NCBI RefSeq assembly: GCF_003427025.1
Contig: NZ_QVAI01000014.1
Location: forward strand, 1 to 64,000
Source of the DNA: Jiangella endophytica
GTDB lineage: Bacteria; Actinomycetota; Actinomycetes; Jiangellales; Jiangellaceae
Direction of reading: 5' to 3'
DNA: 64,000 nucleotides
A program made the translations under genes and the position numbers. The notes beneath the pieces are model-generated. The model saw only the letters and a list, made by a program, of their open reading frames with translations. It did not search any database and had not been told where the DNA came from. The stretch's first letter is position 1. Each line of letters begins with the position of its first letter. Shown here in pieces: positions 21,628 through 29,917 of this stretch.

Positions 21628-22151
21628 CGACGATGGCCGCCGACACCACCGACTTCGACGAGTTCTACAACGCCACCCACCGCCGGGTGCTGCACCAGAT
21701 GTACGCCATGACCGGCAACCTCGCCGACGCGCAGGAGTGCACCCAGGAGGCGTACGCCCGGGCCTGGCAGCGGTGGAAGACGGTCAGCCAGGCCAGCAGC
21801 CCGGAGGCGTGGATCCGCACCGTCGCCTGGCGCATCGCCGCCAGCCGCTGGCGCAAGGCGAAGAACGGCGTCACGGCGCTGGTCAAGCACGGTGTGCCGG
21901 ACCACACGCCGGCGCCGGACCCCGATCACGTCGCGCTGGTCACGGCGCTCAAGCAGATCCCGGAGAGCCAGCGGCAGGCGATCGTCCTGCACCACCTGGT
22001 CGGGATGAGCGTCGACGACATCGCCGCCGAGACCGGTTCGCCGAGCGGCACCATCAAGGCGCGCCTGTCGCGGGGGCGGGCGGCGCTGGCGGAGCTGCTC
22101 ACCGACACCGGCGACACCGCCGGACTCCAGGCGGGAGGTGAAGCGTCGTGA
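21624..22151 (+). CDS. ECF-type RNA polymerase sigma factor (second of a tandem pair)
   Basis: A 175-residue sigma factor strongly similar to the one at 19719. Region 2 has FDEFYNATHRRVLHQMYAMT and CTQEAYARAWQRWK; region 4 has VDDIAAETGSPSGTIKARLS. The GTG overlaps the preceding sensor stop by 4 nt and its own stop overlaps the next gene by 4 nt, so all four genes form one coupled operon that arose by duplication of a sigma/sensor pair. Compared with its sister it has a longer C-terminal tail. Confidence 0.88.
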   Translation: MTTMAADTTDFDEFYNATHRRVLHQMYAMTGNLADAQECTQEAYARAWQRWKTVSQASSPEAWIRTVAWRIAASRWRKAKNGVTALVKHGVPDHTPAPDPDHVALVTALKQIPESQRQAIVLHHLVGMSVDDIAAETGSPSGTIKARLSRGRAALAELLTDTGDTAGLQAGGEAS

Positions 22152-23608
22152 CCGATCGGTTCGACGACGATCTCGAACGCCGGCTCGCGGGCCTCTCGGC
22201 CGACCTCGACGGCGTCTCGCTGGACGGCCCGTCGGCCGCGCGTCGACGGGGCACCCGGCGGAGCCGGCACCAGGTGACCGGCGGCGTGCTGGCCGGTGTG
22301 GCGGCGGTCGCGGCCGGCGTGCTCGTGCTCAGCCCGTCCGAGTTGACGACGACGCCGGAACCGGCGCCGCCGGCCAGCCTGTCGACGATGGCGCCAGGCC
22401 CGACGACGACGGCGCTCGAGCTGAGCGCCGCGCTGCTCACACCCGAGGACGTCGCCGGCGACTCCGGGACCTGGGCGACAGGCGACCAGCCCGGCCCCGA
22501 GGTCGCCTGCGACCCGGCCGGCAACCTCGACACGATGAGCTCGCTCCAGGAGCACGCCGAGACGGCGCTCACCGCCGGCACGACGACGATCCGCCAGGAC
22601 CTCGTGCGGCTCGGTCCCGGGAGCGAGGCCACCGGGCTGCGCGACGATCTCCTCAGCTGCCTGCCCGAACGCGGCGCCGCCGAAGGACCCGCGACCACCG
22701 ACACCCTCAGTTTCGTCGGCGTCGGCGACGAGGGCTGGATCGTCCGGTACTACGCCGACCCGGCCGACCAGCAGGCCGACGCCGTCACCATCGCGATCGT
22801 GCGCAGCCGCGACGTCGTCAGCGTCACGGTCCGCGTCGAGCCGGCTGCCGACACCGCCGGCGGCGAACTGGACACCGCCACGCCCGAGGCGGCGGCGGCG
22901 CGGATGTGCGACGTGCTGTTCGGCGACGCCTGTGTCAGCGACGACGCGCACACCGAGGAACTGACCGTGACCGATTCCACGGACGGGTCGAGCGGGCCGG
23001 CCGCCCCGCCGGCGGCCCCCACGGAGGAGGCGCCGACCGGCGATCCGACCACCCCGGCCGAAGAGCTGCTCCAACTCGCCGACGATCCGTTCCTCACCGA
23101 GGAGGACGTCGCCGAGATCGGGAGCGCCACCGGCTTCGTCCGCCAGCCGGAGATGGACGTCGACCTCGCCGTGGCGCCGTGTCTGCAGGACCCGATGGAC
23201 TACGGCGCCATCACCGTCCCCGCACACGGCTACAACCACGAGCTCGACGCCTCGCTCTTCGAGTGGGTGGGGCTGATGCCGGACGCCGCCTCGGCGATCC
23301 GCATGGTCACCGCGCACACCACCCTGACCGACTGCGGCGATCCGGGCGAGGACCGGGAGCAGACGGTGGGCGAGCCGGTCGCCGTCGACGTGGAAGGCGC
23401 CGACGACGCCGTCGTCTGGACCGTCGAGAGCACCCCGACCGCGGACAACCCCGGCTCGTCGTCATCGTTCGCCGGCATCGGGGTCGCCCGCGTCGGCAAC
23501 ATCGTCGTCGCGGTCGCGTTCGGCTCGATGGACGACCCGTCCGGCGGCGACTGGCCCGGCGTCGCGACCGGCCTGCTCGCCTCCGCGATGGAGCGGGCGG
23601 TGGGCTGA
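22148..23608 (+). CDS. Single-pass membrane protein with extracytoplasmic sensor-like domains, paralogue of the protein at 20185
   Basis: A 486-residue paralogue. The head is FDDDLERRLAGLSADLDGVS, the transmembrane helix VTGGVLAGVAAVAAGVLVLS at about 41-60. Two extracytoplasmic modules follow: the first, opening LLTPEDVAGD, has four cysteines (VACD, LSCLPE, RMCDVLFGDAC); the second (LTEEDVAEIG) has two (VAPCLQDP, LTDCGDPG). A Pro/Ala/Thr linker separates them. The GTGA overlap with the sigma gene supports co-regulation. It may sense an envelope signal and release the sigma factor, but no known anti-sigma motif is visible. Confidence 0.65.
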   Translation: MTDRFDDDLERRLAGLSADLDGVSLDGPSAARRRGTRRSRHQVTGGVLAGVAAVAAGVLVLSPSELTTTPEPAPPASLSTMAPGPTTTALELSAALLTPEDVAGDSGTWATGDQPGPEVACDPAGNLDTMSSLQEHAETALTAGTTTIRQDLVRLGPGSEATGLRDDLLSCLPERGAAEGPATTDTLSFVGVGDEGWIVRYYADPADQQADAVTIAIVRSRDVVSVTVRVEPAADTAGGELDTATPEAAAARMCDVLFGDACVSDDAHTEELTVTDSTDGSSGPAAPPAAPTEEAPTGDPTTPAEELLQLADDPFLTEEDVAEIGSATGFVRQPEMDVDLAVAPCLQDPMDYGAITVPAHGYNHELDASLFEWVGLMPDAASAIRMVTAHTTLTDCGDPGEDREQTVGEPVAVDVEGADDAVVWTVESTPTADNPGSSSSFAGIGVARVGNIVVAVAFGSMDDPSGGDWPGVATGLLASAMERAVG

Positions 23609-23629
23609 GGGCGTCGTACGCTGCCGGTC

Positions 23630-24862
23630 ATGGAGCGCACCGACGCCGAGGCCCTGGACCGCAACGACCCGCTGGCCCACCTGCGCGACCGGTTCGAGCT
23701 GCCGGACGGGCTGATCTATCTGGACGGCAACTCGCTCGGCCCGCTGCCGCGCGGCGTCGCGGACCGGGTCGGCCGGCTGGTCGGCAGCGAGTGGCGCGAC
23801 GACCTCATCACGTCGTGGAACACGCACGGCTGGTACGACCTGCCGGCGAGTGTCGGAGCGAAGCTCGAGCCGCTGCTGGGCGCCGAGCCGGGCACCGTCA
23901 CCGTCGGCGACTCCACCAGCGTGCAGCTGTTCAAGCTGCTCGTGGCGGGCGCGCGGCTGCGGCCGGATCGGCGGGTCGTCGTCACCGAGCCGGGCAACTT
24001 CCCCACCGACTCCTACGTCATCGACGGCGTCGCGCGCCTGCTCGGACTGACGGTGCGGTGGTGGTCCGCCGCGGATCAGCCGCTGGAGGACGTCCTGGAC
24101 GACGACGTCGCCGTGGTCTCGCTGTGCCACGTCGACTACCGGCTCGGACGCATGCACGACGGCGCCGCCGTCACCCGGGCCGTGCACGACGCCGGCGCCG
24201 TCGTGCTGTGGGATCTGTGCCATTCGGCCGGCGCCGTCGCCGTCGACCTCGCCGGCTGGGGCGCCGACCTCGCCGTCGGCTGCGGCTACAAGTACCTCAA
24301 CGGCGGGCCCGGCTCGCCCGCGTTCGGCTACGTCGCGCCGCGCTGGCTCGGCAGCGTCGAGCAGCCGATCACCGGCTGGTTCGGGCACGCGACGCCGTTC
24401 GCGCTGGAACGCGGCTACCGGCCGGCCGACGGCATCCGGCGGCTGCTCAGCGGCACGACGCCGGTCATCGGGACGGCGGTCCTCGACGCCGCTCTGGACG
24501 CGTTCGGCGGCGTCGCCATGGCCGACCTGCGGCGCAAGTCGCTGGCCCTGACCGACCTGTTCCTGGCGCTGGCCGACGAGCGGCTGGCCGGGCACGGCGT
24601 CGAGGCCGAGGTGCCACGCGAGCACGACGCCCGCGGCTCGCAGCTGTGCCTGCGGCTGCCCGGGGCGTACGGGTTCGTGCAGGCGCTGATCGCCCGCCGC
24701 GTCGTCGGCGACTTCCGCGAGCCCGACCTCGCCCGGTTCGGCGTCGCGCCGCTCTACACCCGGTTCACCGACGTGTACGACGCGGTCGAGCACATGGCCG
24801 CCGTCCTGGCCGGCGACGAGCACCGCCGCCCGGAGAACGTCGCCCGCGCCGCCGTCACCTGA
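23630..24862 (+). CDS. kynU: Kynureninase
   Basis: A 410-residue PLP enzyme that splits kynurenine to anthranilate and alanine. Visible marks are IYLDGNSLGPLPRGV at residues 29-43, WNTHGWYDLP, TVGDSTSVQLFKLL, the Asp segment LWDLCHSAGA and the PLP-lysine motif GCGYKYLNGGPGSPAF near 219-234. No other kynurenine-pathway gene lies nearby. Its 3' end overlaps the convergent DHFR-like gene by 8 nt. Confidence 0.92.
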   Translation: MERTDAEALDRNDPLAHLRDRFELPDGLIYLDGNSLGPLPRGVADRVGRLVGSEWRDDLITSWNTHGWYDLPASVGAKLEPLLGAEPGTVTVGDSTSVQLFKLLVAGARLRPDRRVVVTEPGNFPTDSYVIDGVARLLGLTVRWWSAADQPLEDVLDDDVAVVSLCHVDYRLGRMHDGAAVTRAVHDAGAVVLWDLCHSAGAVAVDLAGWGADLAVGCGYKYLNGGPGSPAFGYVAPRWLGSVEQPITGWFGHATPFALERGYRPADGIRRLLSGTTPVIGTAVLDAALDAFGGVAMADLRRKSLALTDLFLALADERLAGHGVEAEVPREHDARGSQLCLRLPGAYGFVQALIARRVVGDFREPDLARFGVAPLYTRFTDVYDAVEHMAAVLAGDEHRRPENVARAAVT

Positions 24863-25433
24863 CCCGGTCGTACGTCGCGATGATCACGCCGGTCGTGGTC
24901 GGAACCGACTTCACCAGCTCGAACGCCGCCAGCCGCGCGCCGTCGCCGAACAACCGGGCGCCCTCGCCGAGCACCAGCGGGTGGATCGACAGCACGAACT
25001 GGTCGACGAGATCGAGCCGCAGCAGCGTCCGCACCAGCTCGCCGCTGCCCAGAACGCCGATGTCGCCCGGTTCGCGCTCCTTGACGGCGGCCAGCTCGCC
25101 CTCGCCGATGAGGACGGAGTTCTCCCAGCTCAGCGGCTCGGTCAGCGTGGTCGACACGACGTACTTGGTGGCGGCGTTCAGCACCGGCGTGAACGGGTTG
25201 CCGTCGGTCTGCTTCGGCCAGAAGCCCTCGAACTGCTGGTACGTGACCCGGCCGAACAGCAGCGGCCCACCCTTCGCCATGCCCTCCCCCATCTCCCGCA
25301 TGGCCACCTCGTCGGAGTAGGGCGCGCCCCAGCCGCCGTGCCGGAAGCCGCCGCGGGTGTCCTCGTCGGGCGCGGCGGGAGCCTGCATCACTCCGTCGAG
25401 GGTGACGTTCTCGATGACGACGATCTTGCCCAT
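24855..25433 (-). CDS. Dihydrofolate reductase family protein (RibD C-terminal-like)
   Basis: A 192-residue cytoplasmic protein of the RibD-C/DHFR-like group: IVVIENVTLDGVMQAP at the start, LLFGRVTYQQFEGFWP in the middle and GSGELVRTLLRLDLVDQF near residue 135. Such proteins bind NADPH but rarely replace true DHFR; the substrate is unknown. The ATG at 25433 has GGGGAGG upstream. It is divergent from a TetR regulator 54 nt away, which probably controls it. Confidence 0.82.
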   Translation of the reverse strand: MGKIVVIENVTLDGVMQAPAAPDEDTRGGFRHGGWGAPYSDEVAMREMGEGMAKGGPLLFGRVTYQQFEGFWPKQTDGNPFTPVLNAATKYVVSTTLTEPLSWENSVLIGEGELAAVKEREPGDIGVLGSGELVRTLLRLDLVDQFVLSIHPLVLGEGARLFGDGARLAAFELVKSVPTTTGVIIATYDRVR

Positions 25434-25459
25434 GAGTTGCCTCCCCGGCATAGAAATGA

Positions 25460-25474
25460 ACTAAACGGTGTAGT
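25460..25474. promoter_or_regulatory. Candidate TetR operator between divergent genes
   Basis: ACTAAACGGTGTAGT: inverted ACTA/TAGT arms separated by 7 nt in the 54-nt gap between the DHFR-like gene and the tetR-type gene. Its position and AT-rich flanks fit an autoregulatory operator. Confidence 0.45.
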
Positions 25475-25487
25475 AAAGTCTAGGCAC

Positions 25488-26138
25488 ATGAGCGAACCCG
25501 TGGTCAAGAGCGAGGGCCGGTCCGCCCGCAAGCACCGCGACATCATCGAGGCCGCCACCGAGGTCTTCCTGGCCCAGGGCTACGCCGGCACCAGCATCGA
25601 CCAGATCGCCGCACGGGCGGCCGTCTCCAAGCCGACCGTCTACAAGCACTTCTCCGACAAGCAGGCACTGTTCACCGCGATCGTCACGCACACCGTCGAC
25701 GAGGCGGCCGAACCGGTGCACGCCGAGGTCACGAGCCTGCGCGACACCGGCGACGTCGCCGCCGACCTGCGCGACCTCGCCCGCCGGCAGCTGTCCATGG
25801 TCATGCGGCCGCAACTGCTGCGACTGCGGCGGCTGGTCATCGGCGAAGCCGGCCGCTTCCCCGAGCTGGGCCGGCTGTTCGCCGAGCGCGGGCCGGCGCG
25901 CACGATGGCCGGCCTCGCGGCGGCGTTCCGCGGGCTCACCGAACGCGGCCTGCTCGCCGCCGACGATCCCGGCCTCGCGGCCGCTCACTTCAACTGGCTG
26001 GTGATGTCGGTCCCGCTGAACCACGCCATGCTCACCGGCGACGACACCCCGCCGCCGGCCGCGGAGATCGAGCGCTACGCCGACGAGGGCGTGCGGGTCT
26101 TCCTCGCCGCCTACGCCCCACCCACCCCAGGACGTTGA
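25488..26138 (+). CDS. TetR-family transcriptional regulator
   Basis: A 216-residue regulator with an N-terminal TetR helix-turn-helix (TSIDQIAARAAVSKPTVYKH, residues about 33-52) and an AefR-like C-terminal domain (LRRLVIGEAGRFPELGRLF). It is divergent from the DHFR-like reductase gene, its probable target. The TGA stop codon lies in the left arm of a family-1 palindrome starting at 26134, giving the Pro-Gly-Arg-stop ending. Confidence 0.88.
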   Translation: MSEPVVKSEGRSARKHRDIIEAATEVFLAQGYAGTSIDQIAARAAVSKPTVYKHFSDKQALFTAIVTHTVDEAAEPVHAEVTSLRDTGDVAADLRDLARRQLSMVMRPQLLRLRRLVIGEAGRFPELGRLFAERGPARTMAGLAAAFRGLTERGLLAADDPGLAAAHFNWLVMSVPLNHAMLTGDDTPPPAAEIERYADEGVRVFLAAYAPPTPGR

Positions 26139-26204
26139 TCTTGGAGTTGTTCGGCGTTACGGTCCGGTTTGTCCGATAGATGGCCGAACAACTCCAAGAT
26201 CAAC
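26134..26204. repeat. Family-1 palindromic element, copy 2
   Basis: Perfect 22-bp inverted repeat: 26134-26155 with 26183-26204, loop 26156-26182. The arms are identical to copy 1 and the loop is similar (TACGG.CCG.TT.G.CCGAT). It lies between convergent genes. The left arm provides the TGA stop of the TetR gene; the right arm is read in frame by the broken minus-strand gene. Confidence 0.9.
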
Positions 26205-26548
26205 TTGGTTGGTACCGTGGGTCGGCGCCGTGAACCGCACCTTGGCGGCGTCGGTCGTGGAGACGACGTAGCGGCGCTGCCGGTCCTTCCTCGCCGACCT
26301 CAGGTTGGACGGGGTCACGCAGAGCGGCTCCCCCGCCCTCGGCACGCCGTCATCGATGTGGACGGGACGAACGCGAGCTCCTTCGCACCCGGCACGTAGC
26401 CGGCCACGAACGAGTGGATCGTGTGCTCGGCGACGAGATACTCGTTCTGGACCGAGCCGTAGCCGTCGCCGAAGACGATGCGGTAGCGGCCGGGGGTGGT
26501 CACAGCGCTGTCGAACAGCCGCCGCAGCTCGGCGGCGAACACGCTCAC
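26157..26548 (-). pseudogene. Frameshifted uncharacterised gene downstream of sucD
   Basis: From a GTG at 26548 (GAGGG upstream) the reading begins VSVFAAELRRLFDSAVTTPG and runs to about 26365 (AGYVPGAKELAFVP). The natural continuation, VHIDDGVPRAGEPLCVTPSN, lies in another frame, so about one base is missing near 26361-26370. The corrected product would be about 110-125 residues and ends by reading through the palindromic repeat to a stop at 26157. I do not recognise the family. It may be a real mutation or a sequencing error. Confidence 0.6.
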
Positions 26549-26573
26549 GTGCCCTCGCTCCGCGGGCAGAGAT

Positions 26574-26603
26574 CGGCCGGGCCACCCGAAGGCGGCCCGG
26601 CCG
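26574..26603 (-). terminator. Possible hairpin terminator after sucCD
   Basis: 10-bp perfect GC stem CGGCCGGGCC (26574-26583) / GGCCCGGCCG (26594-26603) with a 10-nt loop, 25 nt beyond the sucD stop. No clear T-run follows on the minus strand, but TTTCT follows on the plus strand. Confidence 0.5.
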
Positions 26604-26627
26604 AGTTTCTCCCGATCCCTGATGGTC

Positions 26628-27527
26628 TCAGAGCTTCTCGTAGATCTCCCGCATGAGCCGCGCGGTCTCGCTCGGGGTCTTGCCGACGGCGACACCGGCG
26701 GCCTCGAGGGCCTCCTTCTTCGCCTGCGCCGTGCCGGACGAGCCGGACACGATGGCGCCGGCGTGGCCCATGGTCTTGCCCTCGGGCGCCGTGAAGCCGG
26801 CGACGTAGCCGACGACCGGCTTCGTGACGTGCTCCTTGATGTAGGCCGCGGCCCGCTCCTCGGCGTCGCCGCCGATCTCGCCGATCATGACGATCGCCTT
26901 GGTCTCCGGGTCGGCCTCGAACGCCTCGAGCGTGTCGATGTGCGTGGTGCCGATGACCGGGTCGCCGCCGATGCCGACGGCCGTGGAGAAGCCGATGTCA
27001 CGCAGCTCGTACATCATCTGGTAGGTCAGCGTGCCGGACTTGCTGACCAGGCCGATCGGGCCGGCGCCGGTGATGTCGGCCGGGATGATGCCGGCGTTGG
27101 ACTTGCCGGGGCTGATGACGCCGGGGCAGTTCGGTCCGACGACGCGGGTCTTGTTGCCCTTCGACTGCGCGTAGGCCCAGAACTCCGCGGTGTCGTGCAC
27201 CGGGATGCCCTCGGTGATGACGACCAATAGGCCGACGCCCGCATCTACCGCTTCAACGACGGCGTCCTTGGTGAACTTCGGCGGGACGAACGCGACCGAC
27301 ACGTTGGCGCCGGTCTTGTCCATGGCCTCGGCGACGGTGCCGAAGACGGTGAGCACGGCGTCAGGGCTGAACTCGGTGAAGTCGAGCTCCTGGCCGGCCT
27401 TGCGGGCGTTGACGCCGCCGACGATCTTCGCGCCGGCCTTGAGCATCCGCTGCGTGTGCTTGGTGCCCTCAGCGCCGGTGATGCCCTGGACGATGATCCT
27501 GCTGTTCTCGTCGAGGAAGATTGCCAT
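26628..27527 (-). CDS. sucD: Succinyl-CoA synthetase, alpha subunit
   Basis: A 299-residue CoA-binding subunit. It begins with the [20 protein letters not shown] CoA-binding fold, has [14 protein letters not shown] and the phosphohistidine segment [17 protein letters not shown] near residue 250. With SucC it forms succinate, CoA and nucleoside triphosphate in the TCA cycle. It lies 14 nt downstream of sucC. Confidence 0.96.
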   Translation of the reverse strand: MAIFLDENSRIIVQGITGAEGTKHTQRMLKAGAKIVGGVNARKAGQELDFTEFSPDAVLTVFGTVAEAMDKTGANVSVAFVPPKFTKDAVVEAVDAGVGLLVVITEGIPVHDTAEFWAYAQSKGNKTRVVGPNCPGVISPGKSNAGIIPADITGAGPIGLVSKSGTLTYQMMYELRDIGFSTAVGIGGDPVIGTTHIDTLEAFEADPETKAIVMIGEIGGDAEERAAAYIKEHVTKPVVGYVAGFTAPEGKTMGHAGAIVSGSSGTAQAKKEALEAAGVAVGKTPSETARLMREIYEKL

Positions 27528-27541
27528 GACTCTCGTCGCCC

Positions 27542-28741
27542 CTACTTCGCTGCCGCGAGCTCGGCCGCGCGTCGCGCGGCGCCGTCCATGGTGTCGACCT
27601 GCTCGATGAGGCCCTCGGGCGCCTTGGCCGCGAACTCCGACAGGATGCGCCGGCCCTCGACGGCGTTGTTGCCGTCGAGGCGGACGACCAGCGGCTTGGT
27701 GACCTCGTCGCCACGGCTCTCGAGCAGATCGAACGCGTGCACGATGCCGTTGGCGACGGCGTCGCAGGCGGTGATGCCACCGAAGACGTTGACGAAGACG
27801 CTCTTGACCTCGGGGTCGGACAGGATGATCTCCAGGCCGTTGGCCATGACCTCCGCCGACGCGCCGCCGCCGATGTCGAGGAAGTTGGCCGGACGAATCG
27901 GACCCGACCCCTGATCCAGTTCAAGGCCCGCGTAGGCGACGACGTCGAGCGTCGACATGACCAGGCCGGCGCCGTTGCCGATGATGCCGACCTCGCCGGA
28001 CAGCTTGACGTAGTTGAGGTTCTTCTCCTTGGCGCGCGCCTCGAGCGGGTCGGCGGCGGCCTTGTCCTCGAACTGCGCGTGCTCCTCGTGCCGGAACTCC
28101 GCGTTCTCGTCGAGGCTGACCTTGCCGTCGAGCGCGACGACCTTGCCGTCGGGCGTCTTCACCAGCGGGTTGACCTCGACAAGCGTGGCGTCCTCGCTGG
28201 TGAACACGGTCCAGAGCTGCTGCAGGATGGCGATGACCTGGTCGCGGACGTCGGGACCGAATCCGGCGGCGTCGGCGATCTCGGCCGCCTTCGCGGCGTC
28301 GACGCCGGCGATGGCGTCGACCGGGATGCGCGCCAGCGCCTCGGGCCGCTCGACCGCCAGCTGCTCGATCTCCATGCCGCCCTCGACGCTGGCCATGGCC
28401 AGGAAGGTGCGGTTGGCGCGGTCGAGCAGGTAGGAGACGTAGTACTCCGCGTCGATGTCGCTGGCCTGGGTGACGAGCACCCGGTGGACCGTGTGGCCCT
28501 TGATGTCCATGCCGAGGATCGCCCCGGCCTTCTCGGCGGCCTCGTCGGGGGTCTCGGCCAGCTTGACGCCGCCGGCCTTGCCACGGCCGCCCGTCTTCAC
28601 CTGCGCCTTGACGACCACCTGGCCGCCGATCTCGGCCGCCGCGGCACGCGCGTCGTCGGCCGTCTCGACCACGGACCCCGGCAGTACCGGGACCTCGTGC
28701 TTGGCGAAGAGCTCCTTCGCCTGGTACTCCATCAGGTCCAC
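27542..28741 (-). CDS. sucC: Succinyl-CoA synthetase, beta subunit
   Basis: A 399-residue ATP-grasp subunit. The start [20 protein letters not shown] matches the family, so I chose the GTG at 28741 (AAGGGATGG upstream) over the internal ATG at 28732. The ATP-grasp core includes [18 protein letters not shown]; the C-terminal half has [18 protein letters not shown]. It forms an operon with sucD. Confidence 0.95.
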   Translation of the reverse strand: MDLMEYQAKELFAKHEVPVLPGSVVETADDARAAAAEIGGQVVVKAQVKTGGRGKAGGVKLAETPDEAAEKAGAILGMDIKGHTVHRVLVTQASDIDAEYYVSYLLDRANRTFLAMASVEGGMEIEQLAVERPEALARIPVDAIAGVDAAKAAEIADAAGFGPDVRDQVIAILQQLWTVFTSEDATLVEVNPLVKTPDGKVVALDGKVSLDENAEFRHEEHAQFEDKAAADPLEARAKEKNLNYVKLSGEVGIIGNGAGLVMSTLDVVAYAGLELDQGSGPIRPANFLDIGGGASAEVMANGLEIILSDPEVKSVFVNVFGGITACDAVANGIVHAFDLLESRGDEVTKPLVVRLDGNNAVEGRRILSEFAAKAPEGLIEQVDTMDGAARRAAELAAAK

Positions 28742-28867
28742 GCGAATCCATCCCTTGTGTCGGCCGCGATTCGAGGGCAGCCTATCCGCGCTCGCCCGCA
28801 GCCACACCGAGAGGGTCGATGCCGGCGCCTTGACCTGCAGCACGCTCGAACTCCTAGCGTCCGGCGC

Positions 28868-29917
28868 ATGCGCTATCGACTGCTCGGACCGACCGGCCTG
28901 CGGGTCAGTGAACTCGCCCTCGGCACCATGACCTTCGGCGACGACTGGGGCTGGGGTGCCCCGGCCGGCACCTGCCGCAAGATCCTCGACACCTACGCGG
29001 CCGCCGGCGGGAACCTCGTCGACACGGCGAACAACTACACCGACGGTTCGTCCGAGTCGATCCTCGGTGAGCTGCTGACCGGACGCCGTGACGAGTTCGT
29101 GCTCGCGACGAAGTACAACTCGCTCACCCGCCCGGGCGACCCGAACGCCGCAGGCAACCACCGCAAGAACCTCGTGCAGTCGGTGGAGGCGAGCCTGCGC
29201 CGGCTGCGGACCGACCGCATCGACGTGCTGTGGGTGCACGCCCGCGACGTGTTCACCCCGGTCCCGGAGGTGATGCGGGCGCTGGACGACCTGGTGCGGG
29301 CCGGCAAGGTGCTCTACGTCGGCGCGTCGGACTGGCCGGCGTGGGAGGTCGCGCAGGGCGTGACACTGGCCGAGCTGCGCGGCTGGTCACCGTTCGCCGG
29401 GGTGCAGGTCCGCTACAACCTGCTGGAGCGCACCGTCGAGCGGGAGTTCGTCCCGATGGCGGAGTCGCTGGGCCTGAGCGTGCTCGCGTGGGCGCCGATG
29501 GCTGCGGGCCGGCTCACCGGCAAGTACCTCGACGGCGGCAGCGGCCGGTTGGACACCCACGACTGGGACAACCGCGACGACCACAACGCCGACGCCGTGG
29601 TCCGCGCCGTCGTCGAGATAGCCCGCGACGGCGGCTGGACGCCCGCGCGGGTCGCGATCGCCTGGCTGCTGTCACGGCCGGGCGACGTCGTCCCGATCGT
29701 CGGCGCGACGTCGGAGGCGCAGCTGACGGACAGCCTGGGCGCGCCCGGTGTACGGCTGCCGGAGGAGGCGCTGGCCCGGCTGGACGAGCTGAGCCGGGTG
29801 CCGCGCGGGTTCCCGCACGACTTCCTCGACTCCCCCGGCATCCGCGAGATCGTGTACGGCGACCGGTGGCGGCAGCTGGACGACCGCCGCGGCACCGGCC
29901 GCCACCTCCTGAGCTGA
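28868..29917 (+). CDS. Aldo/keto reductase
   Basis: A 349-residue NADPH-dependent TIM-barrel oxidoreductase. Catalytic residues are visible: Asp and Tyr in [12 protein letters not shown], Lys in VLATKYN and His in VLWVHARD. It resembles the YajO/tas-type reductases. It is divergent from sucCD and its stop directly abuts the stop of the next convergent gene (no spacer). The substrate cannot be inferred. Confidence 0.9.
   Translation: MRYRLLGPTGLRVSELALGTMTFGDDWGWGAPAGTCRKILDTYAAAGGNLVDTANNYTDGSSESILGELLTGRRDEFVLATKYNSLTRPGDPNAAGNHRKNLVQSVEASLRRLRTDRIDVLWVHARDVFTPVPEVMRALDDLVRAGKVLYVGASDWPAWEVAQGVTLAELRGWSPFAGVQVRYNLLERTVEREFVPMAESLGLSVLAWAPMAAGRLTGKYLDGGSGRLDTHDWDNRDDHNADAVVRAVVEIARDGGWTPARVAIAWLLSRPGDVVPIVGATSEAQLTDSLGAPGVRLPEEALARLDELSRVPRGFPHDFLDSPGIREIVYGDRWRQLDDRRGTGRHLLS

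Noticed and set aside
22138-25320. Very long open frames (hundreds of residues) overlapping genes in other frames or on the opposite strand, here and elsewhere
   Set aside because: They are Arg/Pro/Ala-rich translations of GC-rich coding DNA in the wrong frame, without domains, and overlap well-supported genes.
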